From assembly GCA_963718145.1 (NCBI GenBank), contig CAVQYJ010000024.1, positions 1 to 64,000 of the forward strand: a DNA stretch of 64,000 nucleotides. Reading direction: 5' to 3'. A program made the translations under genes and the position numbers. Shown piece by piece: positions 32,924 through 41,509 of this stretch. Positions within the stretch are counted from its first letter, which is position 1, and each line of letters begins with the position of its first letter. The DNA comes from UBA7672 sp963718145. GTDB lineage: Bacteria > Pseudomonadota > Alphaproteobacteria > Caulobacterales > Hyphomonadaceae. A model generated the notes under the pieces. It did no database searches and had not been told where the DNA came from. It worked only from the letters and a program-made list of their open reading frames with translations.

Positions 32924-33562
32924 TCAGCCCGTCTTTCCGCAAAGCGCGCCGGGCTGCTTCGCCTGCAGCTTCACGAAATCCTCGACGACAAGGCCTTTGA
33001 GCGCCGCCACGCCGCCACGAGTACGCCTCACCCATCCCTGCGGGATCCGGTCAAACTCTTGCTCGCTCATGTCGAACGTCCCGACATTGCCCAAGCGATA
33101 GCGGATCGGCTCCATGAGATCCTGAATGCCTTGACGCACCGCGCCATCCTCGGACAGCTCTCTCACATGCTCCGGCCCGAACAGCGGCATGACGAGCCGG
33201 CCCTTCTGATCGAGAGTCACCCATGAGTAGGTGTCGTTCACATAGTAGCTGCCGCCCTGCTGACGCTTGAGATAGAGCAGGATGTAGTCAAGTGGCTTCA
33301 ACCCGGAATGAAGGGTCATCGTCACCGTCTGTCGCCCGTGAAGGCGATCGCCGACGATCGACTGCCGGATGTCGACCTTCACATCCCACGGCCATCTCAC
33401 GACGATCCGGTCTGGGCCCAAGTATGGTATGGGCTGCGGATCGAAGCTTACTGGCGTCGCAACGACAACTGCGTCAAAGCATTTGTCGAGGTCAGCTTCT
33501 TGAGCATGCGCAGATCCGGTGAAGAGCCACGCAATTCCGGCGATGACCAGGCGCTGCAACAT
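32924..33562 (-). CDS. Exported hypothetical protein
   Basis: 212 residues from the ATG at 33562, which gives a clean signal peptide (RLVIAGIAWLFTGSAHAQ). The mature part is beta-rich (DRIVVRWPWDVKVDIRQSIV, TVTMTLHSGLKPLDYILLYL) with a Cys near the start (LDKCFDAVV) and one near the end (GALCGKTG) that could form a disulfide. No family is recognised. It converges with phaC and ends 2 bp from it; upstream on the same strand is argC. Confidence 0.7.
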   Translation of the reverse strand: MLQRLVIAGIAWLFTGSAHAQEADLDKCFDAVVVATPVSFDPQPIPYLGPDRIVVRWPWDVKVDIRQSIVGDRLHGRQTVTMTLHSGLKPLDYILLYLKRQQGGSYYVNDTYSWVTLDQKGRLVMPLFGPEHVRELSEDGAVRQGIQDLMEPIRYRLGNVGTFDMSEQEFDRIPQGWVRRTRGGVAALKGLVVEDFVKLQAKQPGALCGKTG

Positions 33563-33617
33563 ATTGGCAAGGTAGCTCAGAATGGCCTGCGCCGACAGGC
33601 CCTCCGGCGAGGCGCAG

Positions 33618-34595
33618 CTAAAGCCCCGCCTCCTCCTCAAGCCCCAGCGCGAGGTTCATGTTCTGCACGGCGGCGCCGCTGGCGCCCTTGCCGAGATTGT
33701 CGAGCACTGCGACGAGCCTTGCCTGCCCTGCCTGCTCATTGCCGAACACGTACAGCTTCAACTGGTTGGTGTTGTTGAGCGCCTCCGGGTCCAGCGCCAC
33801 GACATAGCCGCCGGCGCCGGCGCGCGCCCGGGCGAGCAATGCTGTCTCGTCCTCGCCCGCAACCGACACGAAGGTTTCGCCCTGGTAGAAATCCGCCAGC
33901 GCCTCGCGCAACTGCTTCGGCGTCACCGCGCCTGGCAGCGCCCAGAGCTGGAGCGGAACCTCGACGATCATGCCCTGCGCATAGCGCCCGACCGACGGCG
34001 CGAACACTGGCGGATGCGCAAGGCCGGAATACTTCGTCATCTCCGGCACGTGCTTGTGCGCCAGCGCGAGGCCATAGATGCGGAAGGCATCATGCGTCGT
34101 CTCGGGCGGCTGGCGCTGGAATTCTTCGATCAGCCCCTTGCCGCCGCCGGAATATCCCGAGACCGCATTCACGGTCACCGGAAAATCACCCGGGATGATC
34201 CCTTCCGAAACCAGCGGCGCAACCAGCGCAATGAATCCGGTCGGATAGCATCCCGGATTGGAGATCCGCTTCGAGCGTTCGATCACCACGCGATGCCCGT
34301 CAACCATCTCGGGAAAGCCGTAGGCCCAATGCGGATCCACCCGGTGCGCGGTCGATGCATCGATGATCCGAGTGGAATTATTCTTGACCAGCGTGACGGC
34401 TTCCTTCGCCGCATCGTCCGGCAGGCAGAGGATCACCGCATCTGCCGAGTTCAGCATGTCCGCCCGCGCCGCCGGGTCCTTGCGCTTGTCCGGATCGATC
34501 GAGACGACCTGCAAATCCTTGCGGCCCTGCAGCCGCTGCCGGATCTGCAAACCGGTCGTGCCCGCCTCGCCGTCGATGAAGACTTTCGGACCCAT
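33618..34595 (-). CDS. argC: N-acetyl-gamma-glutamyl-phosphate reductase
   Basis: 325 residues, the shorter type 2 ArgC. NADP site VFIDGEAGTTGLQIRQRL; ILCLPDDAAKEAV; active-site Cys in SNPGCYPTGFIALVAPLV; TVNAVSGYSGGGKGLIEEFQ; and YGLALAHKHVPEMTKYSGL with a catalytic His. It reduces N-acetylglutamyl phosphate to the semialdehyde in arginine synthesis. It follows rplM-rpsI on the same strand, the usual alphaproteobacterial order, but a terminator lies between rpsI and argC, so it has its own promoter or depends on readthrough. Confidence 0.95.
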   Translation of the reverse strand: MGPKVFIDGEAGTTGLQIRQRLQGRKDLQVVSIDPDKRKDPAARADMLNSADAVILCLPDDAAKEAVTLVKNNSTRIIDASTAHRVDPHWAYGFPEMVDGHRVVIERSKRISNPGCYPTGFIALVAPLVSEGIIPGDFPVTVNAVSGYSGGGKGLIEEFQRQPPETTHDAFRIYGLALAHKHVPEMTKYSGLAHPPVFAPSVGRYAQGMIVEVPLQLWALPGAVTPKQLREALADFYQGETFVSVAGEDETALLARARAGAGGYVVALDPEALNNTNQLKLYVFGNEQAGQARLVAVLDNLGKGASGAAVQNMNLALGLEEEAGL

Positions 34596-34622
34596 GATTC
34601 AACCTGTCGGAAAGGGCCAAGG

Positions 34623-34655
34623 AAAAAGGGCGCCCTGGTTTCCCGGAGCGCCCTT
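34623..34655 (-). terminator. Rho-independent terminator of rplM-rpsI
   Basis: On the minus strand the stem AAGGGCGC/GCGCCCTT (34626-34633 with 34648-34655) is followed by a T run (plus-strand AAAAA at 34623-34627). It is placed just after rpsI. Confidence 0.8.
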
Positions 34656-34679
34656 CCCGAACACGTATTGCGACGCGTC

Positions 34680-35159
34680 TTAGCGCTTCGAGAACTGGAA
34701 CGAACGTCGTGCTTTCGCGCGGCCGTACTTCTTGCGCTCGACGGCGCGCGGGTCGCGGGTGAGGAATTTGTTCGGACGCATCGCGAGGCGAAGCTCCGGC
34801 TCGAAATTCACGAGCGCGCGGGCGATGCCATGGCGAACCGCGCCGGCCTGGCCCGAAAGGCCCGAGCCCTTCACGGTGCACACAACGTCGATTTCGGTTT
34901 CGCGCTTGGCCGCTTCCAGCGGCTGCTTGATCATCATGCGAAGAACCGGGCGGGCGAAATACTGCTCCTGGTCCTTGCCGTTGATGGTGATCTTGCCGGT
35001 GCCGCGCTTGATCCAGACGCGGGCGGTGGCGGTCTTGCGGCGGCCGGTGCCATAGGCGCGGCCGAGCTTGTCGATCTTGGCCTGTACCGGCGCTTTCGCC
35101 GCGGCGGCCTTCACGTTGAGGTCCTTGATGCTGTCCAGGCTTTCGACGGTTTCGGCCAT
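34680..35159 (-). CDS. rpsI: 30S ribosomal protein S9
   Basis: 159 residues. Family core: RAYGTGRRKTATARVWIKRG, TINGKDQEQYFARPVLRMMI, TVKGSGLSGQAGAVRHGIAR and the basic tail RAKARRSFQFSKR whose final residues reach the ribosomal P site. The N-terminal 30 residues are an extension typical of alphaproteobacteria. It starts 2 bp after the rplM stop. Confidence 0.97.
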   Translation of the reverse strand: MAETVESLDSIKDLNVKAAAAKAPVQAKIDKLGRAYGTGRRKTATARVWIKRGTGKITINGKDQEQYFARPVLRMMIKQPLEAAKRETEIDVVCTVKGSGLSGQAGAVRHGIARALVNFEPELRLAMRPNKFLTRDPRAVERKKYGRAKARRSFQFSKR

Positions 35160-35161
35160 GA

Positions 35162-35629
35162 TCAGGCGACCTTCACGTTCTTGGAGTTCATCTTCTTGAA
35201 GTCGACGACTTCAGGGTTCTGCGCTATGTGCGGATGGTCCGCGCCGGCATAGACGCGCAGCTTGGCGTACTGGTCGCGCGCCAGCGGGCTCTCGCCCGGC
35301 ATCATGCGCTTGATCGCCAGCTCGAGCACGCGCTCGGGGAATTTGCCGTTGAGGATCTTCTCCGGCGTCGTCGTCTTGATCCCGCCCGGGTGGCCGGTGT
35401 GGCGGTGATAGAGCTTGCGGGTCATCTTGCGGCCGGTGAACGCCACCTTGCCGGCGTTGATGATCACGACATGGTCGCCCGTGTCGACATGGGGGGTGTA
35501 GTCGGCGCGGTGCTTGCCGCGCAGACGCTTGGCCACATAGGACGCCAGGCGGCCAACCACGGCGCCTTCGGCGTCGATGATCACCCACTTGTTCACGACA
35601 TCGGCCGGTTTAACGGAAACGGTTTGCAT
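35162..35629 (-). CDS. rplM: 50S ribosomal protein L13
   Basis: 155 residues with WVIIDAEGAVVGRLASYVAK, ADYTPHVDTGDHVVIINAGK, HTGHPGGIKTTTPEKILNG and MMPGESPLARDQYAKLRVY, ending in the Lys-rich tail. First gene of the rplM-rpsI operon. Confidence 0.97.
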   Translation of the reverse strand: MQTVSVKPADVVNKWVIIDAEGAVVGRLASYVAKRLRGKHRADYTPHVDTGDHVVIINAGKVAFTGRKMTRKLYHRHTGHPGGIKTTTPEKILNGKFPERVLELAIKRMMPGESPLARDQYAKLRVYAGADHPHIAQNPEVVDFKKMNSKNVKVA

Positions 35630-35788
35630 TGCTCCCTCGCGGAGCCTTTCTCGGACTTGGGTTTAGTTCTGAATTTCGAACGCGTGCAGCTATAGCCCGG
35701 GCACGCCGATGTCAACCGTAACAGGGTATTGGCCAGGGGCCGGCGCGGCCAGACCCCCGATCCGGCCCGGAATCCGCAAATTCCAGCC

Positions 35789-36004
35789 CTAGTCGCTGCC
35801 CCCACCACCGGAATCGCAGCTTCCGCCACCATCCCCGGGTCCGCAGTCATTGGGGCTGTTCCCGCCCACATACCAGTTCCCGTAGCTACCCACGGCGCCG
35901 TGGCCGGAAGCCTTTCGATGCCTGCGATTTACGGAAACGAGAACCAGTACGGCGGTCACGAGGCCAAGGGCGAGCAACCATCCGAATATGACGTTCATCG
36001 GCAT
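35789..36004 (-). CDS. Small single-pass membrane protein with Gly-rich tail
   Basis: Up to 71 residues. One membrane helix (VIFGWLLALGLVTAVLVLVS), a basic stop-transfer patch (VNRRHRKA), and a tail ending CGPGDGGGSCDSGGGGSD. Short proteins with a TM helix and a terminal CDSGGGGGD-like motif recur in many bacteria without known function. The start may be the second Met at 35998. No partner gene is evident. Confidence 0.6.
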   Translation of the reverse strand: MPMNVIFGWLLALGLVTAVLVLVSVNRRHRKASGHGAVGSYGNWYVGGNSPNDCGPGDGGGSCDSGGGGSD

Positions 36005-36196
36005 GACCTCTGCCTACCACATCAACCCCGGACGCCCTATCAGGCCGGCTCTCTGGACGCTTGCGCCGCACTAAAGCCTTCCAATCCCGGCTTGTTGAAC
36101 GCCCTGCCAGGCGAGCGGAATCGACAGCGGCCCGGCCCGGCCTATGGTCGGCGGCAAACCGGTCCCAAGAAGGCGGACCCAGCCCCGGGGGATATC

Positions 36197-37888
36197 ATGG
36201 ATCGCAGGACCTTCCTCACAGCAGCCGCGGCCGGCGCCTTGTCCCCCGCCCTGTTCGGCGACAGCGCCTTCGCCCAGGCCGCCTCCATCAACTATGACGC
36301 CCTCGCCGCCCTGCGCACCGAGGGGATGGGAGAGCGCACCAGCCAGGTGATGAAGACGGCCAGCTATATGATGGACGTGCTCGGCCCCCGCCTCTCTGGC
36401 TCGCCCGGCATCCGGAAATCCGGCGACTGGGTCGTCTCGCAGATGAAGGAATGGGGCCTCACCGGCGCCGTGCTCGAGCCCTGGCCCGAGGACAGGAGCG
36501 GACAGAACAACGGCTTCCCGCGCGGCTGGTCGAACTCGAAATACTACGTCAACGCCGTCTCGCCCAACACCTTCCCCATCTCTGGCATGTCGGTCGCCTG
36601 GACGCCCGGCACCGACGGCCTCGTGCGCGGCGAATGCGTCGTCGTCGTCGAGACGACCGAGAAGGAACTCAAGGAAAAATACGCCGGCAAGCTGCGCGGC
36701 AAATGGGTGTTCGGCCAGGCGCCGATCGACATGCGCTCGCAGTGGGACCCGGTCGCCCGCCGCTACACCCGCGAACAGCTCGACGGCCTCGAAACGCCCG
36801 CGCGCGGCCCCGAATTCGGCACGACCCAGCCCGGCAATGCGCCACAGCCGCCGCGCCCGCCCCAGCCGCCACAACAGGGCGGCCCGCCGCCCTACAATCG
36901 CAACGCCTTCTTCCGCGATGAAGGCGCGCTGGGCGTCTTTGCGACGAACAAGGGCCAGGGCGTCGTCAACATTCTCGCCGGCACGCGCACCGATGCGCCC
37001 GACACCCAGATCCCCCGCATCAACATCGAGGCCGAACATTATGGCCGCATCGCCCGCTCGGTGATGCAGGGCCAGCCCGTGGTCATCGAAGCCGACATCC
37101 GCAACGACTGGCAGCCCAACCCGCAGATGTTCAACGTTGTGGGCGAGATCCGCGGGACGCAATGGCCCGACGAAGTCGTCATCATCGGCGGCCATTTTGA
37201 CTCGTTCCACGCCGCCACCGGCGCCACCGACAATGGCGGCGCCTGCTGCGTCGCGCTCGAGGCCATGCGCCTGCTCAAGACGATGAAGACTCCGCTCAAG
37301 CGCACTGTCCGCATCTGTCTTTGGAATGGCGAGGAGCAGGGTCTCGTCGGATCGCGGCTCTATGTCGGCGAGCATTTCGGCGGCGTGCGGCGCAACCCGC
37401 CCGCCGGATCGCCGCCCAACGTGCGCGGCGAGATGATCCCGGTGAAGCGCGACCATTCGCGCTTCCAGTCCTATTTCAACCTCGACAATGGCGTCGGCGC
37501 GATCCGCGGCATCTATGCGCAGGGCAATGGCGCGATCATCCCGATCTTCCGCCAGTGGGTCGAGCCGTTCCGAGACCTCGGCATGACGCATGTCAGCGCC
37601 CGCTCCACCGGCTCGACCGACCACGCCTCGTTCGACAATGCCGGCCTGCCCGGCTTCCAGTTCATCCAGGACCCACTCGACTACGAGCCCAAGACGCACC
37701 ACACCAACATGGACTTCCTGGAAAGCCTCCAGCCCGAGGACATGAAGCGCAATTCGGTGATCCTCGCGGGCTTCGCCATGCTGGCCGCCAACCACCCCAA
37801 CAAGCTGCCAAGGAAGGCCCGCCCGCCCGAAGCGCCGCCACGGCCAGCGCCAGGCGCGGCTGCTACGCCATCGACACCGACGCCGTAG
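36197..37888 (+). CDS. M28-family zinc aminopeptidase, Tat-type signal
   Basis: 563 residues. N-terminal MDRRTFLTAAAAGALSPALF is a Tat-like signal, suggesting export in folded form. A protease-associated domain precedes the M28 catalytic core with zinc ligands in VVIIGGHFDSFHAATGATDN (His, Asp), catalytic and ligand Glu in RICLWNGEEQGLVGSR, a ligand Asp near STGSTDHASFDNAG and a final His in YEPKTHHTNMD. A proline-rich insert (QPPRPPQPPQQGGPPP) lies near residue 220. The 3' end overlaps the convergent ctaA gene by 26 bp. Confidence 0.9.
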   Translation: MDRRTFLTAAAAGALSPALFGDSAFAQAASINYDALAALRTEGMGERTSQVMKTASYMMDVLGPRLSGSPGIRKSGDWVVSQMKEWGLTGAVLEPWPEDRSGQNNGFPRGWSNSKYYVNAVSPNTFPISGMSVAWTPGTDGLVRGECVVVVETTEKELKEKYAGKLRGKWVFGQAPIDMRSQWDPVARRYTREQLDGLETPARGPEFGTTQPGNAPQPPRPPQPPQQGGPPPYNRNAFFRDEGALGVFATNKGQGVVNILAGTRTDAPDTQIPRINIEAEHYGRIARSVMQGQPVVIEADIRNDWQPNPQMFNVVGEIRGTQWPDEVVIIGGHFDSFHAATGATDNGGACCVALEAMRLLKTMKTPLKRTVRICLWNGEEQGLVGSRLYVGEHFGGVRRNPPAGSPPNVRGEMIPVKRDHSRFQSYFNLDNGVGAIRGIYAQGNGAIIPIFRQWVEPFRDLGMTHVSARSTGSTDHASFDNAGLPGFQFIQDPLDYEPKTHHTNMDFLESLQPEDMKRNSVILAGFAMLAANHPNKLPRKARPPEAPPRPAPGAAATPSTPTP

Positions 37889-38924
37889 GGCGAGACGCCG
37901 TCCACACCAGCCGCGTCGCCGCCAGCAGCACGATCGTCCCCAGCGCCTGGTGCGCCAGCGACATGTCGAGCGGCGCAGCGCGCATCAGCGTCGCGACCCC
38001 CAGCAACACCTGCAGCGACACCAGCCCCGCGAACATCACGAACAGCGACCCATGCGCGCGCCGGAACCGCCACGCGCACCACACCGTGCAACCGAACAGC
38101 GCATACGCCGTCACGCGATGCAGGAACTGCGTCGTCGCCTCGTTCTCGAAGAGATTCCTCCAGAGCGGATCGAGCGCCCACATCGCCTCGGGCACGACCC
38201 GCCCTGCCATCAGCGGCCAGTCGGTATAGCCTCGGCCCGCATCCAGCCCGGCCACCAGCGCGCCCAGCGCCATCTGCACGCCCACGATCCAGATCAACGC
38301 CGTTGCCCATCGCGAAGCCGCCGCCGGCAGCGCACGCCGCTCCGCCCCCAGCTCCAGCCACAGCCAGAAGCAGTAGGCGATGATCAGCAGCGCGAGGCAG
38401 AAGTGCGTCATCAGCCGGTAGGGCGCAACCGAGGTGAGATCGGAGTTGACGCCGGAACTTACCATCCACCACCCGATCACCCCCTGCAGGCCGCCGAGCA
38501 CGAACAGCACGATCAGGTGCGGCAAGAGTTTTTTCGTGGTCCGCCCCGTCAGCCACAAGAAAACCAGCGGCAGTGCGAACACCACGCCGATCGTGCGGCC
38601 AAGTTCGCGATGGCTCCATTCCCACCAGTAGATGCCCTTGAATCCCCCGAGATCCATGTTCGGGTTGAGCTGGTGGTATTGCGCCGTCATCGACTGGTAT
38701 TTGGCGAAAGCGTCCGCCCAATCCGTCTCGTTCATCGGCGGAAATGCGCCGAGCAGCGGCCGCCATTCCGTGATCGACAGCCCCGAATCCGTCAGGCGCG
38801 TCGCCCCGCCGACCAGGATCATGGCGTAGACCATCACCGCGATCAGCAGCAGCCAGGCGCGCACCAGCGCCACGCCCCGGGCGGGCACGAGCGGGTTCAC
38901 CTGCGCTGCGGCGAGAGCGGTCAT
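37863..38924 (-). CDS. ctaA: Heme A synthase (COX15/CtaA)
   Basis: 353 residues with about eight membrane helices. Motifs: GGATRLTDSGLSITEWRPLL, WWEWSHRELGRTIGVVFALP (heme His), GLQGVIGWWMVSSG, APYRLMTHFCLALLI (His), FLHRVTAYALFGC (His) and SLAHQALGTIVLL (His). It oxidises heme O to heme A for aa3-type oxidases. This is the alphaproteobacterial/mitochondrial type. Convergent overlap with the M28 peptidase gene. Confidence 0.95.
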   Translation of the reverse strand: MTALAAAQVNPLVPARGVALVRAWLLLIAVMVYAMILVGGATRLTDSGLSITEWRPLLGAFPPMNETDWADAFAKYQSMTAQYHQLNPNMDLGGFKGIYWWEWSHRELGRTIGVVFALPLVFLWLTGRTTKKLLPHLIVLFVLGGLQGVIGWWMVSSGVNSDLTSVAPYRLMTHFCLALLIIAYCFWLWLELGAERRALPAAASRWATALIWIVGVQMALGALVAGLDAGRGYTDWPLMAGRVVPEAMWALDPLWRNLFENEATTQFLHRVTAYALFGCTVWCAWRFRRAHGSLFVMFAGLVSLQVLLGVATLMRAAPLDMSLAHQALGTIVLLAATRLVWTASRPTASVSMA

Positions 38925-39028
38925 TGCGCGCTTATCCTATCTGTGGGAGCGGAAGGCCAGCGGCCGCATCCCTGTCCTGGGATGGCATTTTGCCATCCCG
39001 GGCAGGCCGCATCTGGAACCAACGCCCC

Positions 39029-39241
39029 ATGCGCAAGCTCCTCGGCGCAGTCGCAATGATCGTCTGGCTGCTGGCCTATGTGGCCGTCGCCGCCGTGCTG
39101 GGCGACCGCGTGCTGCACGAGCACTGGCTGCTGCAGGTGATCTTCTTCCCCATCGCCGGCCTCGGCTGGGTCGTCCCCCTCAAACCGCTTCTGAAATGGA
39201 TGCATGCCAGGGACGAACCCAAGGAAAGCCCGGACGTCTGA
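39029..39241 (+). CDS. DUF2842 small membrane protein
   Basis: 70 residues from the ATG at 39029. Two membrane helices (KLLGAVAMIVWLLAYVAVAA; VIFFPIAGLGWVVPLKPLLK) and a short charged tail. DUF2842 is an alphaproteobacterial family of unknown function often close to respiratory or ctaA-linked genes. A longer upstream frame is not needed. Structured RNA copy 2 follows 68 bp downstream. Confidence 0.85.
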   Translation: MRKLLGAVAMIVWLLAYVAVAAVLGDRVLHEHWLLQVIFFPIAGLGWVVPLKPLLKWMHARDEPKESPDV

Positions 39242-39447
39242 TGCGATCTTCCACAAGTGCGACCAGCACGGCCCCGTCGGGCGGCTGAGCCGGAGGCGAC
39301 ATCCATCGTCCCCGGCCAACCAGCCGCGCGCGAAACTGTCGGGGATCCGCAGGACTTGTCCGACACTTCGGCCAGATCCCGTTTCCAGCTTCCTCAGTGA
39401 ATCCAAGCCGCTTGCAGGAAATCCTGGCCGGTTCGGCCACGACTTTT

Positions 39448-39476
39448 CTGTAGGGCTCAAAAACCCGTCGTATAAT
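39448..39476 (+). promoter_or_regulatory. Promoter of structured RNA copy 2
   Basis: TATAAT at 39471-39476, preceded by the same TTTTCTGTAGGG block seen in copy 1. The bases between the two blocks differ (AAAAACCCGTCG against AAAAACCTGCCG), so the -10 and upstream block are selectively kept. Confidence 0.65.
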
Positions 39477-39482
39477 CCGCCC

Positions 39483-39854
39483 ATCGCCACCGCAGGAGGG
39501 CAGCCGTGCACGCTGTTCAACGGCGCGGCGGCGATGGGATCGAGCGTGAAGAGCCCTCGGGAAGCCGGGCCTCTTGCAGGTAAGCGAGGGAGTGCTCCGG
39601 GGATCATGGTTGGAACAGCCATGACCTGCACGCCGCCGGGACACTGGTCAGGAGAGTGAAAGACCTCTCGGTTCCAGCCCGGCGATCAACGCTCCCCGGG
39701 GACGCGGGATCCGCGCTTCTCTTCGACCTGCCGGCAGCCGTCGCAAGACGGACGCCAACACCCACGCGGGGCCATCCCGCGTCCCCACGCCCTCCATCGT
39801 TCCGGAGGGACACGCACCCCGGACGGCTCTGCCGGTCCGAAGGAGAGCGTGCGC
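39483..39854 (+). ncRNA. Structured RNA of unknown family, copy 2, about 372 nt
   Basis: Folds like copy 1. Three arms have different sequence but still pair: TCATGG/CCATGA (39604-39609 with 39619-39624) replaces CCAGGG/CCCTGG; GCG/CGC (39682-39684 with 39690-39692) replaces GTCG/CGAC; and CCGTC-GCAA-GACGG (39738-39751) replaces a 7-bp hairpin with a 5-nt loop. Conserved elements are the 12-bp helix 39698-39709/39775-39786 and the complementarity between the GCACGCT loop and the 3'-terminal AGCGTGC. The GCAA loop supports transcription on the plus strand. No ORF follows on this strand. Confidence 0.75.
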
Positions 39855-40340
39855 CTAGAAGAACCGCCGGAACGTCACCGCGATAAAGCACCAGATTGAG
39901 ACCGTCAGCATCAGCGTGACGCCAGCAACATAAAGACCGGCCCGAACATCGGGAAGGATCATCGCCGCGATGAACGCCGCCAGCGCGAGGAAGCCCAGCG
40001 CCCAGCCCGGCGCATGCCACGCCACAGGTATCCGCGCCGCCTCCGCCTTCGACAGGCGCGACTGGTGCCACGCTTGGTAGAGCACGGACGGGAGTCCGCC
40101 GATGAGGGCGAAGGCCGTCACCAGGAACCACATGCGCGGCGCGGGCACGATCATGGAGAGAACAGGCGGCGTCAGCGCCATCACCATGACGCCGATCGTG
40201 CCGAGCACCATCGCCTGCACGAAATGCCCGTCGGCCAGCTCGAACCGGCCCTCCTTGGTGAAGGCGATGAACACTGCGATGAAGCCCGAATAGGTTGCGG
40301 CGATCGTCGCCAGCAGTCCGAGCTGTGTGAACGGATCCAT
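39855..40340 (-). CDS. Hypothetical multi-pass membrane protein
   Basis: 161 residues with about five membrane helices (LATIAATYSGFIAVFIAF, FVQAMVLGTIGVMVMALTPP, MWFLVTAFALIGGLPSVLY, GWALGFLALAAFIAAMIL, GLYVAGVTLMLTVSIWCFI). No family is recognised. It is transcribed towards the structured RNA copy 2 and its stop directly abuts it, so the two transcripts would converge. Confidence 0.75.
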   Translation of the reverse strand: MDPFTQLGLLATIAATYSGFIAVFIAFTKEGRFELADGHFVQAMVLGTIGVMVMALTPPVLSMIVPAPRMWFLVTAFALIGGLPSVLYQAWHQSRLSKAEAARIPVAWHAPGWALGFLALAAFIAAMILPDVRAGLYVAGVTLMLTVSIWCFIAVTFRRFF

Positions 40341-40392
40341 GACGCCTCCCGCCGCGGAGCCAAGACCGGAACGCCAGCCAGATCAAGCTCGG

Positions 40393-40430
40393 CGCAAAAG
40401 AAACGGGGCGGCCCTTGAGAGGCCGCCCCG
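40393..40430 (-). terminator. Rho-independent terminator of the beta-barrel gene
   Basis: A 10-bp stem CGGGGCGGCC/GGCCGCCCCG (40404-40413 with 40421-40430) with a 7-nt loop. On the minus strand it is followed by TTTCTTTTG. It lies 33 bp after the beta-barrel stop. Confidence 0.88.
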
Positions 40431-40463
40431 CACAGATCACATCCGCCTCGTGGCGGAAGGAGA

Positions 40464-41204
40464 TTAGAAGATCGAGACGGCCGAACCGATGCCGCCGAGA
40501 CGGCCGAAGGTGTTGCCTTCGCGGTCGCGCTGCTTCAGCGACGAGTCGCCGAAATTCCAGCGGCCGGTGATGCCGATCACGGTGCCGTCGACATTGGTGT
40601 CGTCGACATTCACATAGGTGACGTTGCCGCCGATCGAGAACGGCGAGTTGTCGAAGCGGTATTCGAGACCGCCGCCGAAACCATAGACCGTGGCGTCGCC
40701 GCCCGTGGCGTCCGCACGGCCGATCGTCGCGCCGAGGTCCCAGCGCATGTTGTCGGTGGTGAAGATGCGGTATTCGGCGCTGCCGGCGAAGATGTCGACG
40801 TCAACGTCGTCGACATTGCCATAGCCGAGGCCGAGCGCCAGCGTGTTGTTGCCCATGAAGGCAGCCCACTCGCCGCCAACGCCGAAGGCGTCGCTGCCGT
40901 CGCCGCTGACGAGGCCGACCCAGCCGCCCCAGGCGTTGTTGGCGTTGCGCGTGACCAGGTGCGCAGTACCGTCGAGCGAGTCGCCGCCGTCGGAATCCGC
41001 ATACGAAGCGTCGAGCAGCACGTCCCACCCGCCGCCGGTCTTCAGCGTCACCCCGCCGTCAATGCCGACAGCATCGGAATCACCGCCGCCGAAATCGGCG
41101 CGAGCGTAGTTGAGGCCGACATGGCCGGTCTGGGCGAACGCAGCGCCCGAGATCATGGAGAGGCCAGCCGCAGCAGCGAGGGACGTCACGACGAATTTTT
41201 TCAT
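40464..41204 (-). CDS. Outer-membrane beta-barrel protein
   Basis: 246 residues. Signal peptide (VVTSLAAAAGLSMISGAAFAQ), then about ten amphipathic strands rich in Gly, Asp and aromatic residues, for example GHVGLNYARADFGGGDSDAV, GGWDVLLDASYADS, EYRIFTTDNMRWDLGATIG and VIGITGRWNFGD. It ends in Phe (GSAVSIF), a possible barrel-assembly C-terminus. Probably a small porin or a structural barrel. It is strongly terminated and has a 300-bp upstream region, which suggests separate and possibly high expression. Confidence 0.8.
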   Translation of the reverse strand: MKKFVVTSLAAAAGLSMISGAAFAQTGHVGLNYARADFGGGDSDAVGIDGGVTLKTGGGWDVLLDASYADSDGGDSLDGTAHLVTRNANNAWGGWVGLVSGDGSDAFGVGGEWAAFMGNNTLALGLGYGNVDDVDVDIFAGSAEYRIFTTDNMRWDLGATIGRADATGGDATVYGFGGGLEYRFDNSPFSIGGNVTYVNVDDTNVDGTVIGITGRWNFGDSSLKQRDREGNTFGRLGGIGSAVSIF

Positions 41205-41509
41205 TGAGTTTCACCAGTCATCACGGAGGGGATTGTCCGCGAGAAGAGCTTAGCAGGCCGCTGCCCGATCAGGTGTCACACTGCCGCAACATTAATCAGT
41301 AGACGAACGAATTAAGGTCTCGTTAAGGATTGGCGTCCGAAGCACGAATGCCACTCTCTCATCGCACGAAAAGACTCTGATTTCACATTGTCCAGGCACG
41401 GATCATGCCCGCTTCCGCGGCGCGATCCCGAATGTTGGGCGGTTGCAACGAAGACACGAGTCCATGCGGTACCGCGCTTGTGATCCGCTCACTCGCATTG
41501 TTGCAGCAG
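41205..41509. other. Intergenic region upstream of the beta-barrel gene
   Basis: No gene supported. An AT-rich segment at about 41270-41330, on the upstream side of the barrel gene, is the likely place for its promoter. The part nearest 41510 is the downstream tail of the glutathione peroxidase operon. Confidence 0.4.

Larger units (their letters stand above)
39309..39854 (+). repeat. Duplicated non-coding unit, copy 2 (546 bp)
   Basis: Partner of 9288-9835 in the same orientation, about 30 kb away. It ends exactly at the stop codon of the convergent membrane-protein gene (39855). The flanks of the two copies are unrelated, so homology is limited to the unit. Confidence 0.85.

Noticed and set aside
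36071..37795. A 574-codon minus-strand frame opposite the M28 peptidase
   Set aside because: No domain features; the plus-strand peptidase has a signal peptide and all zinc ligands.
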